Shown: positions 9,846-22,871 of the stretch, piece by piece
How positions within the stretch are numbered: position 1 is the first letter of the stretch
Layout of the letters: the number at the start of each line of letters is the position of its first letter
Assembly (NCBI RefSeq): GCF_029227915.1
Contig: NC_079878.1
Coordinates: forward strand, 18,106,001 to 18,170,000
Reading direction: 5' to 3'
DNA from: Hydractinia symbiolongicarpus
Taxonomy: Eukaryota > Cnidaria > Hydrozoa > Anthoathecata > Hydractiniidae
DNA length: 64,000 bases
The notes under the pieces: generated by a model
Databases searched by the model: none
The model's input: the letters and a program-made list of their open reading frames with translations, nothing else
Told to the model about the DNA's origin: nothing
Made by a program: the position numbers and the translations under genes

Positions 9846-11305
9846 GAACACCATCAACTACATGCGCAGTCTTCTAAAGGCTGTAATACGGCTTTTTGCA
9901 GCCTAACAGGGATCTTACACGTAAATCACGTCTTCCAGGAGCCTAGACAGGTGAGGATCGGTCTGATCCTTCCACTCTCAATGGACTACGACGCCTCAAG
10001 TCGTTTTCCATTCCGCAATGGGAATAGTACACCGTCAAGTACGTGCACAGTCTTTTAAAGATTATAATACACCCTTTGGAAGCCTAATAGGGGCCTCACA
10101 CGTCAATGATGTGCTTCTATGCGCATAGACAGGCAGCCATAGGTCTATTACTTGCACTCTTAATGGACTAGGACGCGTCAAGTCGTTTTCCATTCCGCAA
10201 TGGCCATAGCACACCGTCAAGTACGTGCACAGTCTTCCAAAAGGTTATAATACGGCCTTTTGCAGCCTAATAAGGGCCTTACACGTAAATTATGTGCTTC
10301 GACGACCATAGACAGGTGGGGAATGGTCTAGTTCTTCCAATGCCAGTGAACTGGGACGCCTCAAGTCATTTTCCATTCTGCAATGACCATAGCACACCGT
10401 CAAGTACGTACACACTCTGCCAAAAGGTTATAATACGGCCTTTTGCAGCCTAATTAGGGCCTTGTACGTAAATGACGTGCTTCCACCACCATAGACAAGT
10501 CGGGATTGGTCTAGTCATTCCACTGTCAGTTTGACTACTCGGCTCAAGTCATTTTTTCAATCTGCAATAGCCATAGAGCACTATCAACTACATGCACAGT
10601 CTTCTAAAGGCTGTAATACGGCTTTTTGCAGCCTAACAGGGACCTTACACGTAAATCACGTGCTTCAAGTAGCCTAGACCGGTGCGGATCGGTCTAGTCC
10701 TTCCACTCTAAATGGACTACGACGTCTCAAGTCGTTTTCCATTCCGCAATGGCCATAGAACACCGTCAAGTACGTGCACAGTCTTCCAAAAGGTTATAAC
10801 ACGGCCTTTTGCAGCCTAATAAAGGCCTTACACGTAAATGACGTGCTTCTACGAGCATAGACAGGTGGCCATAGGTCTAGTCCTTGCACTCTTAATGGAC
10901 TACGACGCATCAAGTCGTTTTCCAGTCCTCAATAGCCATAGAACACCGTCAAGTACGTGCACAGTCTTCCAAAACGTTATAATACGGCCTTTTGCTGTCG
11001 AATAAAGGCCTTACACGTAAATCACGTGCTTCTACGAGCATAGACCGGCGGGGATCAGTCTAGTCCTTTCACACTCTATGAACTACGACGCCTCAAATCG
11101 TTTTCTATTCCGCAATGGCCATAGAACACCGTCAAGTACGTGCCCAAACTTCTAAAGCTTATAATACGGCCTTTTGCAGCCTAATAAGGGCCTTACACGT
11201 AAATGACGTGCTTCTACGAGCATAGACAGGTGGCCATAGGTCTAGTCCTTGCACTCTTAATGAACTATGACGCAACAAGTCGTTTTCCATTCCTCAATGG
11301 CCATA
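9846..11305 (+). repeat. HOR unit 4, eight-monomer form (1460 bp)
   Basis: Identical in length and monomer order to unit 2, 3097 bp downstream. Only scattered single-base differences were seen, for example gcgcatagac near 10120 in E where sister copies read gagcatagac, and caatgaccat near 10381. The next D begins at 11306, and the HOR pattern stays recognisable through E, F and G up to about 12.0 kb, where hybrid monomers begin. Confidence 0.87.
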
Positions 11306-12034
11306 GAACACCATCAACTACATGCGCAGTCTTCTAAAGGCTGTAATACGGCTTTTTGCAGCCTAACAGGGATCTTACACGTAAATCACGTCTTCCAGGA
11401 GCTTAGACAGGTGAGGATCGGTCTGATCCATCCACTTTCAATGGACTACGACACCTCAAGTCGTTTTCCATCCCGCAATGGGAATAGTACACCGTCAAGT
11501 ACGTGCACAGTCTTCTAAAGATTATAATACACCCTTTGGAAGCCTAATAGGGGCCTCACACGTCAATGATGTGCTTCTACGAGCATAGACAGGCAGCCAT
11601 AGGTCTATTCCTTGCACTCTTAATGGACTAGGACGCGTCAAGTCGTTTTTCATTCGGCAATGGCCATAGCACACCGTCAAGTACGTGCACAGTCATCCAA
11701 AAGGTTATAATACGGCCTTTTGCAGCCTAATAAGGGCCTTACACGTAAATTATGTGCTTCGACGACCATAGACAGGTGGGGATTGGTCTACTTCTTCCAA
11801 TGCCAGTGGACTGAGACGCCTCAAGTCATTTTCCATTCTGCAATGGCCATAGCACACCGTCAAGTACGTACACACTCTTCCAAAAGGTTATAATACGGCC
11901 TTTTGCAGCCTAATTAGGGCCTTGTACGTAAATGACGTGCTTCCACGACCATAGACAAGTCGGGATTGGTGTAGTCATTCCACTGTCAGTGGACTACGAC
12001 GGCTCAAGTCATTTTCCAATCCGCAATAGCCATA

Positions 12035-12216
12035 GAGCACTATCAACTACATGCACAGTCTTCTAAAAGCTGTAATACGGCTTTTTGCAGCCTAACAGGG
12101 GCGCTACATGTAAATCACGTGCTTCAAGTAGCCTCGACCGCTGCGGATCAGTCTAGTCCTTTCACACTCTATGAACTACGACGCCTCAAATCGTTTTCTA
12201 TTCCGCAATGGCCATA
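12035..12216 (+). repeat. H/B hybrid monomer
   Basis: Head of H (gagcactatcaactac, cctaacaggggcgctac, gcttcaagtagcc) joined to the tail of B (gatcagtctagtcc, tttcacactctatgaac, caaatcgttttctattccg). The switch lies between cctcgaccgctgcgg and tctagtcc. The same hybrid is seen near 1837, 3466, 16418, 30042, 32406, 38593, 45859 and 48217, so it is a stable variant and not a one-off. Confidence 0.78.
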
Positions 12217-12399
12217 GAACACCGTCAAGTACGTTCACAGTCTTCCAAAGGGTTATAATACGGCCTTTTGCAGCCAAATAAAGTCCTTACACGTAAATGA
12301 CGTGCTTCTACGAGCATAGACAGGTGGCCATAGGTCTAGTCCTTGCACTCTTAATGGACTACGACGCATCAAGTCGTTTTCCATTCCTCAATGGCCATA

Positions 12400-12581
12400 G
12401 AACACCATCAACTACATGCGCAGTCTTCTAAAGGCTGTAATACGGCTTTTTGCAGCCTAACAGGGACCTTACACGTAAATCACGTGCTTCAAGTAGCCTA
12501 GACCGGTGCGGATCGGTCTAGTCCTTCCACTCTAAATGGACTACGACGTCTCAAGTCGTTTTCCATTCCGCAATGGCCATG
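12400..12581 (+). repeat. D/H hybrid monomer
   Basis: Begins as D (gaacaccatcaactacatgc, then gcagtcttctaaaggctg) and continues as H (agggaccttacac, aaatcacgtgcttcaagtag, gaccggtgcggatcgg, ccactctaaatggac). D and H share the whole core between, so the switch point cannot be placed more precisely than the ctgtaatacggctttttgcag stretch. Copies also occur at 14.05, 16.78, 22.87 and 26.09 kb. Confidence 0.75.
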
Positions 12582-12947
12582 GAACACCGTCAAGTACGTG
12601 CACAGTCTTCCAAAAGGTTATAACACGGCCTTTTGCAGCCTAATAAAGGCTTTTCACGTAAATGACGTGCTTCTACGAGCATAGACAGGTGGCCATAGGT
12701 CTAGTCCTTGCACTCTTAATGGACTACGACGCATCAAGTCGTTTTCCAGTCCTCAATAGCCATAGAACACCGTCAAGTACGTGCACAGTCTTCCAAAACG
12801 TTATAATACGGCCTTTTGCTGTCGAATAAAGGCCTTACACGTAAATGACCTGCTTCTACGAGCATAGACCGGCGGGGATCAGTCTAGTCCATTCACACTC
12901 TATGAACTACGACGCGTCAAACCGTTTTCTATTCTGCAATGGCCATA

Positions 12948-13129
12948 GAACACCGTCAAGTACGTGCCCAAACTTCTAAAGCTTATAATACGGCCTTTTG
13001 CAGCCTAATAAGGGCCTTATACGTAAATTATGTGCTTCGACGACCATAGACAGGTGGGGATTGGTCTAGTTCTGCCAATGCCAGTGAACTGGGACGCCTC
13101 AAGTCGTTTTCCATTCCGCAATGGCCATA
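12948..13129 (+). repeat. C/F hybrid monomer
   Basis: The head is C (cgtgcccaaacttctaaagc); from taagggccttatacg onward it is F (aaattatgtgcttcgacga, gtggggattgg, ccaatgccagtgaactggg). The switch therefore skips D and E in HOR order. Equivalent hybrids occur near 14.59, 17.33 and 18.43 kb. Confidence 0.75.
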
Positions 13130-16100
13130 GCACACCGTCAAGTACGTGCACAGTCTTCCAAAGGGTTATAATACGGCCTTTTGCAGCCAAATAAAGGCCT
13201 TACACGTAAATTATGTGCTTCGACGACCATAGACAGGTGGGGATTGGTCTAGTTCTTCCAATGCCAGTGAACTGGGACGCCTCAAGTCATTTTCCATTCT
13301 GCAATGGCCATAGCACACCGTCAAGTACGTACACACTCTTCCAAATGGTTATAATACGGCCTTTTGCAGCCTAATTAGGGCCTTGCACGTAAATGACGTG
13401 CTTCCACCACCATAGACAAGTCGGGATTGGTCTAGTCATTCCACTGTCAGTGGACTACTCGGCTCAAGTCATTTTCCAATCCGCATTAGCCATATAGCAC
13501 TATCAACTACATGCACAGTCTTCTAAAGGCTGTAATACGGCTTTTTGCAGCCTAACAGGGACCACCTTACACGTAAATCACGTGCTTCAAGTAGCCTAGA
13601 CCGGTGCGAATCGGTCTAGTCCTTCCACTCTAAATGGACTACGACGTCTCAAGTCGTTTTCCATTCCGCAATGGCCATAGAACACCGTTAAGTACGTGCA
13701 CAGTCTTCCAAAAGGTTATAACACGGCCTTTTGCAGCCTAATAAAGGCCTTACACGTAAATGACGTGCTTCGACGAGCATAGACAGGTGGCCATAGGTCT
13801 AGTCTTGCACTCTTAATGGACTACGACGCATCAAGTCGTTTTCCGGTCCTCAATAGCCATAGAACACCGTCAAGTACGTGCACAGTCTTCCAAAACGTTA
13901 TAATACGGCCTTTTGCTGTCGAATAAAGGCCTTACACGTAAATCACGTGCTTCTACGAGCATAGACCGGCGGGGATCAGTCTAGTCCTTTCACACTCTAT
14001 GAACTACGACGCCTCAAATCGTTTTCTATTCCGCAATGGCCATAGAACACCATCAACTACATGCGCAGTCTTCTAAAGGCTGTAATACGGCTTTTTGCAG
14101 CCTAACAGGGACCTTACACGTAAATCACGTGCTTCAAGTAGCCTAGACCGGTGCGGATCGGTCTAGTCCTTCCACTCTAAATGGACTACGACGTCTCAAG
14201 TCGTTTTCCATTCCGCAATGGCCATGGAACACCGTCAAGTACGTGCACAGTCTTCCAAAAGGTTATAACACGGCCTTTTGCAGCCTAATAAAGGCTTTTC
14301 ACGTAAATGACGTGCTTCTACGAGCATAGACAGGTGGCCATAGGTCTAGTCCTTGCACTCTTAATGGACTACGACGCATCAAGTCGTTTTCCAGTCCTCA
14401 ATAGCCATAGAACACCGTCAAGTACGTGCACAGTCTTCCAAAACGTTATAATACGGCCTTTTGCTGTCGAATAAAGGCCTTACACGTAAATGACCTGCTT
14501 CTACGAGCATAGACCGGCGGGGATCAGTCTAGTCCTTTCACACTCTATGAACTACGACGCGTCAAACCGTTTTCTATTCTGCAATGGCCATAGAACACCG
14601 TCAAGTACGTGCCCAAACTTCTAAAGCTTATAATACGGCCTTTTGCAGCCTAATAAGGGCCTTACACGTAAATTATGTGCTTCGACGACCATAGACAGGT
14701 GGGGATTGGTCTAGTTCTGCCAATGCCAGTGAACTGGGACGCCTCAAGTCGTTTTCCATTCCGCAATGGCCATAGCACACCGTCAAGTACGTGCACAGTC
14801 TTCCAAAAGGTTATAATACGGCCTTTTGCAGCCTAATTAGGGCCTTGTACGTAAATGACGTGCTTCCACCACCATAGACAAGTCGGGATTGGTCTAGTCA
14901 TTCCACTGTCAGTTTGACTACTCGGCTCAAGTCATTTTTTCAATCTGCAATAGCCATAGAGCACTATCAACTACATGCACAGTCTTCTAAAGGCTGTAAT
15001 ACGGCTTTTTGCAGCCTAACAGGGACCTTACACGTAAATCACGTGCTTCAAGTAGCCTAGACCGGTGCGGATCGGTCTAGTCCTTCCACTCTAAATGGAC
15101 TACGACGTCTCAAGTCGTTTTCCATTCCGCAATGGCCATAGAACACCGTCAAGTACGTGCACAGTCTTCCAAAAGGTTATAACACGGCCTTTTGCAGCCT
15201 AATAAAGGCCTTACACGTAAATGACGTGCTTCTACGAGCATAGACAGGTGGCCATAGGTCTAGTCCTTGCACTCTTAATGGACTACGACGCATCAAGTCG
15301 TTTTCCAGTCCTCAATAGCCATAGAACACCGTCAAGTACGTGCACAGTCTTCCAAAACGTTATAATACGGCCTTTTGCTGTCGAATAAAGGCCTTACACG
15401 TAAATCACGTGCTTCTACGAGCATAGACCGGCGGGGATCAGTCTAGTCCTTTCACACTCTATGAACTACGACGCCTCAAATCGTTTTCTATTCCGCAATG
15501 GCCATAGAACACCGTCAAGTACGTGCCCAAACTTCTAAAGCTTATAATACGGCCTTTTGCAGCCTAATAAGGGCCTTACACGTAAATGACGTGCTTCTAC
15601 GAGCATAGACAGGTGGCCATAGGTCTAGTCCTTGCACTCTTAATGAACTATGACGCAACAAGTCGTTTTCCATTCCTCAATGGCCATAGAACACCATCAA
15701 CTACATGCGCAGTCTTCTAAAGGCTGTAATACGGCTTTTTGCAGCCTAACAGGGATCTTACACGTAAATCACGTCTTCCAGGAGCTTAGACAGGTGAGGA
15801 TCGGTCTGATCCATCCACTTTCAATGGACTACGACGCCTCAAGTCGTTTTCCATCCCGCAATGGGAATAGTACACCGTCAAGTACGTGCACAGTCTTCTA
15901 AAGATTATAATACACCCTTTGGAAGCCTAATAGGGGCCTCACACGTCAATGATGTGCTTCTACGAGCATAGACAGGCAGCCATAGGTCTATTCCTTGCAC
16001 TCTTAATGGACTAGGACGCGTCAAGTCGTTTTTCATTCGGCAATGGCCATAGCACACCGTCAAGTACGTGCACAGTCATCCAAAAGGTTATAATACGGCC

Positions 16101-19100
16101 TTTTGCAGCCTAATAAGGGCCTTACACGTAAATTATGTGCTTCGACGACCATAGACAGGTGGGGATTGGTCTACTTCTTCCAATGCCAGTGGACTGAGAC
16201 GCCTCAAGTCATTTTCCATTCTGCAATGGCCATAGCACACCGTCAAGTATGTACACACTCTTCCAAAAGGTTATAATACGGCCTTTTGCAGCCTAATTAG
16301 GGCCTTGTACGTAAATGACGTGCTTCCACGACCATAGACAAGTCGGGATTGGTGTAGTCATTCCACTGTCAGTGGACTACGACGGCTCAAGTCATTTTCC
16401 AATCCGCAATAGCCATAGAGCACTATCAACTACATGCACAGTCTTCTAAAAGCTGTAATACGGCTTTTTGCAGCCTAACAGGGGCGCTACATGTAAATCA
16501 CGTGCTTCAAGTAGCCTCGACCGCTGCGGATCAGTCTAGTCCTTTCACACTCTATGAACTACGACGCCTCAAATCGTTTTCTATTCCGCAATGGCCATAG
16601 AACACCGTCAAGTACGTTCACAGTCTTCCAAAGGGTTATAATACGGCCTTTTGCAGCCAAATAAAGTCCTTACACGTAAATGACGTGCTTCTACGAGCAT
16701 AGACAGGTGGCCATAGGTCTAGTCCTTGCACTCTTAATGGACTACGACGCATCAAGTCGTTTTCCATTCCTCAATGGCCATAGAACACCATCAACTACAT
16801 GCGCAGTCTTCTAAAGGCTGTAATACGGCTTTTTGCAGCCTAACAGGGACCTTACACGTAAATCACGTGCTTCAAGTAGCCTAGACCGGTGCGGATCGGT
16901 CTAGTCCTTCCACTCTAAATGGACTACGACGTCTCAAGTCGTTTTCCATTCCGCAATGGCCATGGAACACCGTCAAGTACGTGCACAGTCTTCCAAAAGG
17001 TTATAACACGGCCTTTTGCAGCCTAATAAAGGCTTTTCACGTAAATGACGTGCTTCTACGAGCATAGACAGGTGGCCATAGGTCTAGTCCTTGCACTCTT
17101 AATGGACTACGACGCATCAAGTCGTTTTCCAGTCCTCAATAGCCATAGAACACCGTCAAGTACGTGCACAGTCTTCCAAAACGTTATAATACGGCCTTTT
17201 GCTGTCGAATAAAGGCCTTACACGTAAATGACCTGCTTCTACGAGCATAGACCGGCGGGGATCAGTCTAGTCCATTCACACTCTATGAACTACGACGCGT
17301 CAAACCGTTTTCTATTCTGCAATGGCCATAGAACACCGTCAAGTACGTGCCCAAACTTCTAAAGCTTATAATACGGCCTTTTGCAGCCTAATAAGGGCCT
17401 TATACGTAAATTATGTGCTTCGACGACCATAGACAGGTGGGGATTGGTCTAGTTCTGCCAATGCCAGTGAACTGGGACGCCTCAAGTCGTTTTCCATTCC
17501 GCAATGGCCATAGCACACCGTCAAGTACGTGCACAGTCTTCCAAAAGGTTATAATACGGCCTTTTGCAGCCTAATAAGGGCCTTACACGTAAATTATGTG
17601 CTTCGACGACCATAGACAGGTGGGGATTGGTCTAGTTCTTCCAATGCCAGTGAACTGGGACGCCTCAAGTCATTTTCCATTCTGCAATGGCCATAGCACA
17701 CCGTCAAGTACGTACACACTCTTCCAAATGGTTATAATACGGCCTTTTGCAGCCTAATTAGGGCCTTGCACGTAAATGACGTGCTTCCACCACCATAGAC
17801 AAGTCGGGATTGGTCTAGTCATTCCACTGTCAGTGGACTACTCGGCTCAAGTCATTTTCCAATCCGCATTAGCCATATAGCACTATCAACTACATGCACA
17901 GTCTTCTAAAGGCTGTAATACGGCTTTTTGCAGCCTAACAGGGACCACCTTACACGTAAATCACGTGCTTCAAGTAGCCTAGACCGGTGCGAATCGGTCT
18001 AGTCCTTCCACTCTAAATGGACTACGACGTCTCAAGTCGTTTTCCATTCCGCAATGGCCATGGAACACCGTCAAGTACGTGCACAGTCTTCCAAAAGGTT
18101 ATAACACGGCCTTTTGCAGCCTAATAAAGGCTTTTCACGTAAATGACGTGCTTCTACGAGCATAGACAGGTGGCCATAGGTCTAGTCCTTGCACTCTTAA
18201 TGGACTACGACGCATCAAGTCGTTTTCCAGTCCTCAATAGCCATAGAACACCGTCAAGTACGTGCACAGTCTTCCAAAACGTTATAATACGGCCTTTTGC
18301 TGTCGAATAAAGGCCTTACACGTAAATGACCTGCTTCTACGAGCATAGACCGGCGGGGATCAGTCTAGTCCTTTCACACTCTATGAACTACGACGCGTCA
18401 AACCGTTTTCTATTCTGCAATGGCCATAGAACACCGTCAAGTACGTGCCCAAACTTCTAAAGCTTATAATACGGCCTTTTGCAGCCTAATAAGGGCCTTA
18501 CACGTAAATTATGTGCTTCGACGACCATAGACAGGTGGGGATTGGTCTAGTTCTGCCAATGCCAGTGAACTGGGACGCCTCAAGTCGTTTTCCATTCCGC
18601 AATGGCCATAGCACACCGTCAAGTACGTGCACAGTCTTCCAAAAGGTTATAATACGGCCTTTTGCAGCCTAATAAGGGCCTTACACGTAAATTATGTGCT
18701 TCGACGACCATAGACAGGTGGGGATTGGTCTAGTCTTGCACTCTTAATGGACTACGACGCATCAAGTCGTTTTCCGGTCCTCAATAGCCATAGAACACCG
18801 TCAAGTACGTGCACAGTCTTCCAAAACGTTATAATACGGCCTTTTGCTGTCGAATAAAGGCCTTACACGTAAATCACGTGCTTCTACGAGCATAGACCGG
18901 CGGGGATCAATCTAGTCCTTTCACACTCTATGAACTACGACGCTTGAAATCGTTTTCTATTCCGCAATGGCCATAGAACAGCGTCAAGTACGTGCCCAAA
19001 CTTCTAAAACTTATAATACGGCCTTTTGCAGCCTAGTAAGGGCCTTACACGTAAATGACGTGCTTCTACGAGCATAGACAGGTGGCCATAGGTCTAGTCC

Positions 19101-20433
19101 TTGCACTCTTAATGGACTATGACGCAACAAGTCGTTTTCCATTCCTCAATGGCTATAGAACACCATTAACTACATGCGCAGTCTTCTAAAGGCTGTAATA
19201 CGGCTTTTTGCAGCCTAACAGGGATCTTACACGTAAATCACGTCTTCCAGGAGCCTAGACAGGTGAGGATCGGTCTGATCCTTCCACTCTCAATGGACTA
19301 CGACGCCTCAAGTCGTTTTCCATTCCGCAATGGGAATAGTACACCGTCAAGTACGTGCACAGCCTTTTAAAGATTATAATACACCCTTTGGAAGCCTAAT
19401 AGGGGCCTCACACGTCAATGATGTGCTTCTATGAGCATAGACAGGCAGCCATAGGTCTATTCCTTGCACTCTTAATGGACTAGGACGCGTCAAGTCGTTT
19501 TCCATTCCGCAATGGCCATAGCACACCGTCAAGTACGTGCACAGTCTTCCAAAAGGTTATAATACGGCCTTTTGCAGCCTAATAAGGGCCTTACACGTAA
19601 ATTATGTGCTTCAACGACCATAGACAGGTGGGGATTGGTCTAGTTCTTCCAATGCCAGTGAACTGGGACGCCTCAAGTCATTTTCCATTCTGCAATGGCC
19701 ATAGCACACCGTCAAGTAGGTACACACTCTTCCAAAAGGTTATAATACGGCCTTTTGCAGCCTAATTAGGGCCTTGTACGTAAATGACGTGCTTCCACCA
19801 CCATAGACAAGTCGGGATTGGTCTAGTCATTCCACTGTCAGTGGACAACTCGGCTCAAGTCATTTTTTCAATCCGCAATAGCCATAGAGCACTATCAACT
19901 ACATGCACAGTCTTCTAAAGGCTGTAATACGGCTTTTTGCAGCCTAACAGGGACCTTACACGTAAATCACGTGCTTCAAGTAGCCTAGACCGGTGCGGAT
20001 CGGTCTAGTCCTTCCACTCTCAATGGACTACGACGCCTCAAGTCGTTTTCCATTCCGCAATAGGAATAGTACACCGTCAAGTACGTGCACAGTCTTTTAA
20101 AGATTATAATACACCCTTTGGAAGCCTAATAGGGGCCTCACACGTCAATGATGTGCTTCTACGAGCATAGACAGGCAGCCATAGGTCTATTCCTTGCACT
20201 CTTAATGGACTAGGACGCGTCAAGTCGTTTTCCATTCCGCAATGGCCATAGCACACCGTCAAGTACGTGCACAGTCTTCCAAAAGGTTATAATACGGCCT
20301 TTTGCAGCCTAATAAGGGCCTTACACGTAAATTATGTGCTTCGACGACCATAGACAGGTGGGGATTGGTCTAGTTCTTCCAATGCCAGTGAACTGGGACG
20401 CCTCAAGTCATTTTCCATTCTGCAATGGCCATA

Positions 20434-20737
20434 GCACACCGTCAAGTACGTACACACTCTTCCAAAAGGTTATAATACGGCCTTTTGCAGCCTAATTGGG
20501 GCCTTGTACGTAAATGACGTGCTTCCACGACCATAGACAAGTCGGGATTGGTGTAGTCATTCCACTGTCAGTGGACTACGACGAAAAGGGTTATAATACG
20601 GCCTTTTGCAGCCAAATAAAGGCCTTACACGTAAATGACGTGCTTCTACGAGCATAGACAGGTGGCCATAGGTCTAGTCCTTGCACTCTTAATGGACTAC
20701 GACGCATCAAGTCGTTTTTTATTCCGCAATGGCCATA
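20434..20737 (+). repeat. Truncated compound monomer, copy 1 (304 bp)
   Basis: Two monomers occupy 304 bp instead of about 365. A G monomer runs to gtggactacgacg (ending at 20583) and jumps directly to aaaagggttataatacgg of an A-like monomer (cagccaaataaagg). About 61 bp are missing, spanning the G tail and the head of the next monomer. The same junction occurs at 22717, 25937 and 27698. Confidence 0.85.
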
Positions 20738-20833
20738 GAACACCGTCAAGTACGTGCACAGTCTTCCAAAAGGTTATAATACGGCCTTTTGCAGCCTAAT
20801 AAGGGCCTTACACGTAAATGACGTGCTTCTACG

Positions 20834-20847
20834 AGCATAGAGCATAG
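20834..20847 (+). repeat. 7-bp micro-duplication inside a monomer
   Basis: The sequence agcatag at 20834-20840 is directly repeated at 20841-20847 (gagcatagagcatagacagg) inside an otherwise ordinary C-type monomer. I saw this in no other copy, so it is a private, probably recent slippage event. Confidence 0.9.
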
Positions 20848-22567
20848 ACAGGTGGCCATAGGTCTAGTCCTTGCACTCTTAATGGACTATGACGCAACAA
20901 GTCGTTTTCCATTCCTCAATGGCCATAGAACATTATTAACTACATGCGCAGTCTTCTAAAGGCTGTAATACGGATTTTTGCAGCCTAACAGGGATCTTAC
21001 ACGTAAATCACGTCTTCCAGGAGCCTAGACAGGTGAGGATCGGTCTGATCCTTCCACTCTCAATGGACTACGACGCCTCAAGTCGTTTTCCATTCCGCAA
21101 TAGGAATAGTACACCGTCAAGTAGGTGCACAGTCTTTTAAAGATTATAATACACCCTTTGGAAGCCTAATAGGGGCCTCACACGTCAATGATGTGCTTCT
21201 ACGAGCATAGACAGGCAGCCATAGGTCTATTCCTTGCACTCTTAATGGACTAGGACGCGTCGAGTCGTTTTCCATTCCGCAATGGCCATAGCACACCGTC
21301 AAGTACGTGCACAGTCTTCCAAAAGGTTATAATACGGCCTTTTGCAGCCTAATAAGGGCCTTACACGTAAATTATGTGCTTCGACGACCATAGACAGGTG
21401 GGGATTGGTCTAGTTCTTCCAATGCCAGTGAACTGGGACGCCTCAAGTGATTTTCCATTCTGCAATGGCCATAGCACACCGTCAAGTACGTACACACTCT
21501 TCCAAAAGGTTATAATTCGGCCTTTTGCAGCCTAATTAGGGCCTTGTACGTAAATGACGTGCTTCCACCACCATAGACAAGTCGGGATTGGTCTAGTCAT
21601 TCCACTGTCAGTGGACAACTCGGCTCAAGTCATTTTTTCAATCCGCAATAGCCATAGAGCACTATCAACTACATGCACAGTCTTCTAAAGGCTGTAATAC
21701 GGCTTTTTGCAGCCTAACAGGGACCTTACACGTAAATCACGTGCTTCAAGTAGCCTAGACCGGTGCAGATCGGTCTAGTCCTTCCACTCTAAATGAACTA
21801 CGACGTCTCAAGTCGTTTTCCATTCCGCAATGGCCATAGAACACCGTCAAGTACGTGCACAGTCTTCCAAAAGGTTATAACACGGCCTTTTGCAGCCTAA
21901 TAAAGGCCTTACACGTAAATGACGTGCTTCTACGAGCATAGACAGGTGGCCATAGGTCTAGTCCTTGCACTCTTAATGGACTATGACGCAACAAGTCGTT
22001 TTCCATTCCTCAATGGCCATATAACACCATCAACTACATGCGCAGTCTTCTGAAGGCTGTAATACGGCTTTTTGCAGCCTAACAGGGATCTTACACGTTA
22101 ATCACGTCTTCCAGGAGCCTAGACAGGTGAGGATCGGTCTGATCCTTCCACTTTCAATGGACTACGACGCCTCAAGTCGTTTTCCATCCCGCAATGGGAA
22201 TAGTACACCGTCAAGTACGTGCACAGTCTTCTAAAGATAATAATACACCCTTTGGAAGCCTAATAGGGGCCTCACACGTCAATGATGTGCTTCTACGAGC
22301 ATAGACAGGCAGCCATAGGTCTATTCCTTGCACTCTGAATGGACTAGGACGCGTCAAGTCGTTTTTCATTCCGCAATGGCCATAGCACACCGTCAAGTAC
22401 GTGCACAGTCATCCAAAAGGTTATAATACGGCCTTTTGCAGCCTAATAAGGCCCTTACACGTAAATTATGTGCTTCGACGACCATAGACAGGTGGGGATT
22501 GGTCTAGTTCTTCCAATGCCAGTGGACTGAGACGCCTCAAGTCATTTTCCATTCTGCAATGGCCATA

Positions 22568-22871
22568 GCACACCGTCAAGTACGTACACACTCTTCCAAA
22601 AGGTTATAATACGGCCTTTTGCGGCCTAATTAGGGCCTTGTACGTAAATGACGTGCTTCCACGACCATAGACAAGTCGGGATTGGTGTAGTCATTCCACT
22701 GTCAGTGGACTACGACGAAAAGGGTTATAATACAGCCTTTTGCAGCCAAATAAAGGCCTTACACGTAAATGACGTGCTTCTACGAGCATAGACAGGTGGC
22801 CATAGGTCTAGTCCTTGCACTCTTAATGGACTACGACGCATCAAGTCGTTTTTTATTCCTCAATGGCCATA
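22568..22871 (+). repeat. Truncated compound monomer, copy 2 (304 bp)
   Basis: Same length and same cgacg/aaaaggg junction (22713-22724) as at 20583. Minor differences are tacagcc versus tacggcc after the junction, cggcctaatt before it, and an attcctcaatgg end instead of attccgcaatgg. It is followed by a D/H hybrid. Confidence 0.83.

Larger units (their letters stand above)
11306..18731 (+). repeat. Rearranged HOR block with a 4383-bp repeat distance
   Basis: Segment ~10437-13680 recurs at ~14820-18063, a shift of 4383 bp (24 monomers), with only scattered differences noticed: cgacacc/cgacgcc near 11450/15833, tacgta/tatgta near 11869/16252, and a few bases around 13161/17544. A second, shorter relation at 1645 bp links ~12400-13140 to ~14045-14785. 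The block contains many hybrid monomers and several A copies with the ccatggaacacc and aaaggcttttcac markers (12582, 14227, 16965, 18063). Confidence 0.8.
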
